Shown here: piece after piece, positions 19,301 to 22,429 of the stretch
Numbering within the stretch: the first letter of the stretch is position 1
Layout: every line of letters starts with the position of its first letter
Assembly: GCA_018398765.1 (NCBI GenBank)
Contig: JAHBMJ010000493.1
Span: forward strand, 1 to 22,429
Length of the DNA stretch: 22,429 nucleotides
Reading direction: 5' to 3'
Source of the DNA: Chromera velia
Lineage: Eukaryota > Sar > Chromeraceae
Notes under the pieces: generated by a model
What the model was told of the DNA's origin: nothing
The model's input: only the letters and a program-made list of their open reading frames with translations
Databases searched by the model: none
Program-made: the position numbers and the translations under genes

Positions 19301-21625
19301 TTTTCCTTCTCTGCCTCCTGCTCCTTCTTCTTGGCGGCGTTCGACTTCGTGTCTTGCTCAGCGATCACTGAGGAACACGGAGGGGGCAAGGGAGACAGCG
19401 CACAAATGCGAAAGAAGCCAAGGGAACCGACCAATCCGTCCCCCCACTCCCTCCCTCCCCCATTTCATGCAAGCCGAATTGAGTGAAATCGAAAAAGGAG
19501 GGAAGGAATGAGGCAAGCAACCAAGAAAGAAAGAAGGAAAGAAAGAAAGAACGAACGAACGAACGAACGAACGAACGAACGAACGAAAGGAAGGAAAGAA
19601 AGAAAGAAAGAAAGGCAAGAGACCGAAAAACGAAAAGCCACACTTTGACACCAGGCAGAGAAAAAGATAGACAGAAACAGAAACGAACGAGTATACAAGA
19701 TCCACCCAGCACCCTTTTTCTCTCACGCACAAAAAGAGAGACGGACCGATGTTGTCCCACTGAAAGAGATCAGACGAATTTTCTTCGCACTTCAGGAGAG
19801 CGTTTCTGCACATAATCCATCCAAACAAAAGGGGTGAGCACACCCATGAACACCAGCAGAGTGTTCGGCAGAGCAAAGAAAGAACATCACCCCCCCCCCC
19901 CNNNNNNNNNNNNNNNNNNNNNNNNNNNNCCCCCCCTGCAGGAAAAAAAGTGACAACCAATCGGCAATGCCAGCAAGAACCAGCCCATCAATACACTCCA
20001 TGAAAGAAAAGAGAGGGAATATACCCAAAAGAGAATGCAAGCAGAGAGACAGACTGACACAAAATCAGAGGAGGCAAAAGAAGGGGAAAAGATCCGAATT
20101 TTCTTTCCTTCCTTACTGACGCGTATTCCAGATAGAAGACTGCGCTGTCCGGATGGAACTGTTCTCCGTCCAATTCCTTCATCCTGCACCCACACAAGAC
20201 AAAGTGAAGACAAAAAGGTTTTCAAAAGAGGAGAGAAGGGATCTACACAAAATCTTGGAGCTCGATGGGAAGACTTGTGTTGTGCAACCTTGCGTGTCTC
20301 ATACACGCCGTGCGACAGACTTGCGGGACGACCGACCGACGAAGGACACGCTGATGCACTCATTCATTAAGTGATTCACCCACTACATCACGCAGCGATC
20401 AACCAACGACCGAATATCTGCCAGCGTGCTCGACTGCCTGCCTGACTGACTGACTTGAGTTCGAGGGCCCAGGAGAGGTGTCGGGCTGCCTCTCCAAGGT
20501 CGTTCGCTCTGCCGAGTTCCTTTCCTTTAGTCTTCAGGGTCTCAGCAGTCTCTCCCTCAGGAATATCGTCCCCCTCCTCCTCCTCCTCCTCTTCCCCATC
20601 CTCGTCTGCCTCGTCCTCTTCCTCCTCACCGTCCACCTCCTCTTCATCTTCTTCACCCTCTCCTTCCTTCGCCTCGTCTGCAGCAGCTGCGACGGCGGCT
20701 GGAGGATCGTTAGAGGCGCCCTGCATGATTTCAGACAGCCATCAGGCAGAGGATGTGAACGAAACTGGACGCCTAGACAGAAGAAGAAGGCGACTTGCAA
20801 GGAAGAAGAGCACGAAAGAGCAAGGATACACGCTGAGAGATGCGCATTGGGCGTGCATTCGGTGCAAAAGGAAGGGAGAGCGCGTCGCAAACGCCAGCAA
20901 ACAAACCGACAAACCTCCGTAGGGTTTTCCAACTCATTCGCGGGTGTGTGTGTGGCCGTGTCCTCCATGGCTGCTGCTGCCTCGTTGCTGGGTGGGGACT
21001 GGGGTTTGGTGTCTGGGGCTCCTGCTCCTGCATAGACAAGCGCAGAGTGGTATCAATAATAACGAGTCAAAAGAAGAGAGAAACACGTGGAGAGTGCATT
21101 GACTGAAGCATGCCTTTGAAATGTATGGAGTCCCACCCCTACAGACGGAGGAAAACAACAGAACGAAAGAGACGGAGAGGATCTCCTCGACTTTTGTGTT
21201 GGGGGGGGGGTTTTGCTTCCTGAGTGCTTTCGTGCTTCTCTAGTGGACTGTCGCTGTCATCTCGTGCGACTCCGGTTGACCTACCGGCAAGTGTTTCGGC
21301 GACTTGGGCTGCGTCTGCAGGGAAAACAAAAGGCAGACAAATGAAGAAGGAAGCGTCAGATACACTTGGTTAAGAAAAAAAGCGCGATAGCAACAGGAGG
21401 GTTAGAACGACCATTGGGAGCCAAAATTGCCACAGAGGACATCCAAAAGATATGGAAATGCACGGACTGAGCTCGACCTTCCTTTTCCTCACCCAGCGTC
21501 AAGAGCTTTTCTGGCAGAGAGATGCAAGCGAAAATGTACCACCATACGGAATATACAAACAGGCGGGCTTTCCACCCCTCTCGGGCTCCTACCCATTTAC
21601 ATCTTGACTTACCAGCGGCGCTCAT
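15572..21625 (-). CDS. NASP: NASP/SHNi-TPR family histone chaperone, fifteen exons
   Basis: Histone H3-H4 chaperone (NASP, Hif1, Sim3 family), nuclear. Exons (minus): 21625-21613, 21314-21285, 21027-20915, 20720-20455, 20183-20121, 19805-19747, 19367-19091, 18703-18670, 18472-18395, 18106-18042, 17700-17634, 16886-16779, 16510-16400, 16038-15995, 15689-15572; 1446 nt, 481 aa, all fourteen junctions in phase. Order: Ala-rich N-terminus; Glu/Asp tract (residues 67-104); TPR1 (GKELGRANDLGEAARHLSWA, then VFYLEYANALLKCEE); charged linker (about 182-250) with KKKEQEAEKEKEK and an acidic end; TPR2 with the diagnostic DDLQLAWETFECARKAY (252-268); TPR3 (VHVRLADLLTLQEKVEEAAE, EYKKALEMRKRF); TPR4-like SLALAIALGQTDKTAAALQQ; a long C-terminal coiled helix (about 356-428); nuclear localisation signal KKKRRVD (456-462). 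The first coding exon is only 13 nt, with an ATG inferred from phase, so the start is the least certain point. Confidence 0.94.
16322..16386. repeat. (CA)n(GA)n microsatellite in NASP intron 13
   Basis: On the gene strand it reads (CT)n(TG)n and starts almost at the donor of exon 13 (16399). Unlike most repeats in this window it is near a 5' rather than a 3' splice site. Confidence 0.95.
16905..17143. repeat. GGAAA pentanucleotide array at a NASP 3' splice site
   Basis: About 240 bp of GGAAA units mixed with GAAAA variants. On the gene strand it is a pure CTTTC/CTTTT pyrimidine tract that ends about 20 nt before exon 12 (start 16886), so it is a greatly expanded polypyrimidine tract. The FLSFPFLSF-type and KERKGKERK-type ORFs here are artefacts of the repeat. 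Confidence 0.95.
19526..19617. repeat. (GAAA)n(GAAC)n(GAAA)n array in NASP intron 6
   Basis: Tetranucleotide units change from GAAA to CGAA (about nine units) and back to GGAA/GAAA. The gene strand is pyrimidine-rich (TTTC, TTCG). Confidence 0.95.
19890..19936. other. Assembly gap inside a poly-C tract, NASP intron 5
   Basis: 28 N (19902-19929) are flanked by 12 C on the left and 7 C on the right. The gap lies between NASP exons 5 and 6, whose phases match across it, so no coding exon needs to be missing. The true length of the C run is unknown. Confidence 0.97.
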
Positions 21626-22429
21626 AACTTCTGCTTTGTCTTTGGGAGGGTCAGTCGGCGCTTCTGTCTTTCTTTATGCCAAGGAAGGTAATTCACTTCC
21701 TTTGGAGACGGTTCAAGCGGGAAACAAACTGCGCGACAAGAAACGTTAGAATCCCTCTCCTTTGATGTGGAGTCCTGGCTTCTGCGTGGCACTATCGACA
21801 AAAGTGAGCTGCTTTCCTGCAAATGTGATCACTCAAGAAAGTCTCACTTGAAAGAGAAAAACAAGCAACAAGTTCAAGCATGTTCAAGCTTCGATCGCAA
21901 AATTGTGGCATATTGTGGCGCCATGATGGCGCGCCATGTGGCGCCTTCGCAAATTTTGAAATTTCTAATTTTTGTGCCGGCGCACTTGGCCAAAGGATCC
22001 GCAGATTTCTTGGGGCGCTCTCGGCCCAGCATGGCCCAGCCGGATCATCATGCCCGCGTACGGATTTGATCGGAACTGTTGTTCGCGTACACTAGCTGTA
22101 TACTAGCTGTGATTCGAACATTCTATATAACCAATTCAGAGTTTCCAACGTACGATCGAAGACTGCGAATGTCAGTGCTTCTTCGCTTTCGCAGGTGAAT
22201 TTGTGTTCTTGCTCTGGCGGTGGCCTGCGTTTTCTCTTGGTTCCCAGAAGAAACAGACTTCCCAGCCTCCTCTCTCAGCCCTGTTGCGCATCAGAGGGGA
22301 GACGTATCGATCGATCAGATATCTTCCGATAGAGCTTGGTCATACCCGATCAGGGCGTCGAGAAGGCTTTGGCCACTTCAGCTCTTTGAAGAATATCTCC
22401 TTCCGGCTCTTGACAAGAGCCCTTTATCC
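21626..22429. other. Upstream flank of NASP
   Basis: No gene is supportable. It should contain the NASP promoter and 5' leader. Around 21910-21950 there is a cluster of GGCGCC/ATGGCGCGCCAT palindromes, and around 22090-22110 a short CTAGCTGTATA-type tandem duplication. The window ends just past a 7-bp stem (22405-22411 with 22415-22421). Confidence 0.45.

Overview
The window is nuclear DNA from a eukaryote. Genes are split into many short exons by GT-AG introns, homologues of eukaryote-only proteins are present (DNA polymerase delta subunit 2, the histone chaperone NASP), and introns carry dense CA/CT/GAGACA/GGAAA microsatellites. There are no bacterial-style operons, ribosome binding sites, RNA genes or CRISPR arrays. 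The style (intron-rich, microsatellite-rich, moderate GC, short AT-rich spacers) would suit a free-living alveolate such as the chromerid Chromera velia. That assignment is an impression, not something the sequence proves.

Layout: 1-1946 is a non-coding compositional mosaic plus the 3' flank of the first gene. 1947-5312 (minus) is a seven-exon phospholipase B-like GDSL esterase with a signal peptide. 5313-7170 is a spacer with an AT-rich island, a perfect GC hairpin and a CT/GT microsatellite. 7171-10068 (minus) is a complete four-exon POLD2 homologue of 533 aa. 10069-10972 is a divergent intergenic region. 10973-13759 (plus) is a four-exon gene for a 476-aa protein I do not recognise, with a putative N-myristoylation start, a possible C2-like region and a coiled coil. 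13760-15571 is a spacer with an AT-rich palindromic island. 15572-21625 (minus) is a fifteen-exon NASP/SHNi-TPR histone chaperone of 481 aa. 21626-22429 is the upstream flank of NASP.

Exon joins were built by hand from splice signals, reading-phase continuity and family resemblance. For POLD2, NASP and the unknown gene every junction keeps phase from start to stop. In the phospholipase gene the exon 5/6 and 6/7 junctions are not settled. POLD2 and NASP both act in S phase (DNA synthesis; H3-H4 supply), and the unknown gene lies between them.

The most unusual signals are in splicing. Of 26 inferred introns, 22 end in TGCAG and about 11 begin with GTC (C at +3, where most eukaryotes have a purine). 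Many intronic microsatellites are oriented so that the coding strand carries the CT/TG or CTTTC strand just before a 3' splice site. Several introns carry complementary repeat arms that could fold the intron.
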